The notes below the pieces were generated by a model that saw only the letters and a program-made list of their open reading frames with translations, had not been told where the DNA came from and searched no databases. A program made the translations under genes and the position numbers. Shown in pieces: positions 5,670-5,671 of a stretch of 5,671 bases of DNA. The DNA is from Marinilabiliaceae bacterium (lineage in GTDB: Bacteria; Bacteroidota; Bacteroidia; Bacteroidales; Marinilabiliaceae), in the NCBI GenBank assembly GCA_027010905.1, contig JALVBA010000329.1, forward strand, positions 1 through 5,671. Reading direction: 5' to 3'. Numbering within the stretch: the first letter of the stretch is position 1; the number at the start of each line of letters is the position of its first letter.

Positions 5670-5671
5670 TG

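Overview
The window looks like an AT-rich chromosomal segment from a member of the Bacteroidota, probably order Bacteroidales. Three things support this. The partial RicT/PSP1 protein lies directly downstream of the DNA polymerase III delta' gene, an arrangement I know from Bacteroidales. Bacteroidota-type -7 boxes (TAnnTTTG) sit upstream of several genes. Classical Shine-Dalgarno spacing is absent at the starts. Genus cannot be fixed from sequence reading alone.

Left two-thirds (1-3848): everything here is on the minus strand, so read right to left. The order is an M16-family zinc peptidase (2628-3848), a class I O-methyltransferase (1896-2561), a 283-bp gap with an orphan reading frame that may be a gene remnant, the clamp-loader delta' subunit holB (485-1612), and the N-terminal part of ricT (from 404 off the left edge). 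Peptidase and methyltransferase are 66 bp apart with no promoter-like box between them, and holB and ricT are 80 bp apart. This suggests two transcription units, with -7 boxes at 3865-3872 and 1635-1642.

Centre (3849-4149): a divergent intergenic region separates the peptidase promoter from a well-formed tRNA-Phe(GAA) gene. The tRNA has its own promoter (-33/-7) and a strong hairpin terminator. Directly after the terminator is a nearly perfect 42-bp palindrome that looks like a dispersed intergenic repeat.

Right third (4150-5671), plus strand: a decayed fragment of a FAD-dependent, phytoene-desaturase/carotenoid-isomerase-like oxidoreductase (TGG to TGA nonsense, second stop, most of the gene missing) runs with an ATGA overlap into an intact dipeptide epimerase of the enolase superfamily. 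A further -7-like box lies at the right edge and probably serves a gene outside the window.

The intact genes are core housekeeping or peptide/cell-wall metabolism functions. I found no convincing new multi-gene system. The items most worth a second look are the pseudogene junction, the palindromic repeat, the orphan frame at 1733-1903 and the Cys-rich N-terminus of RicT.
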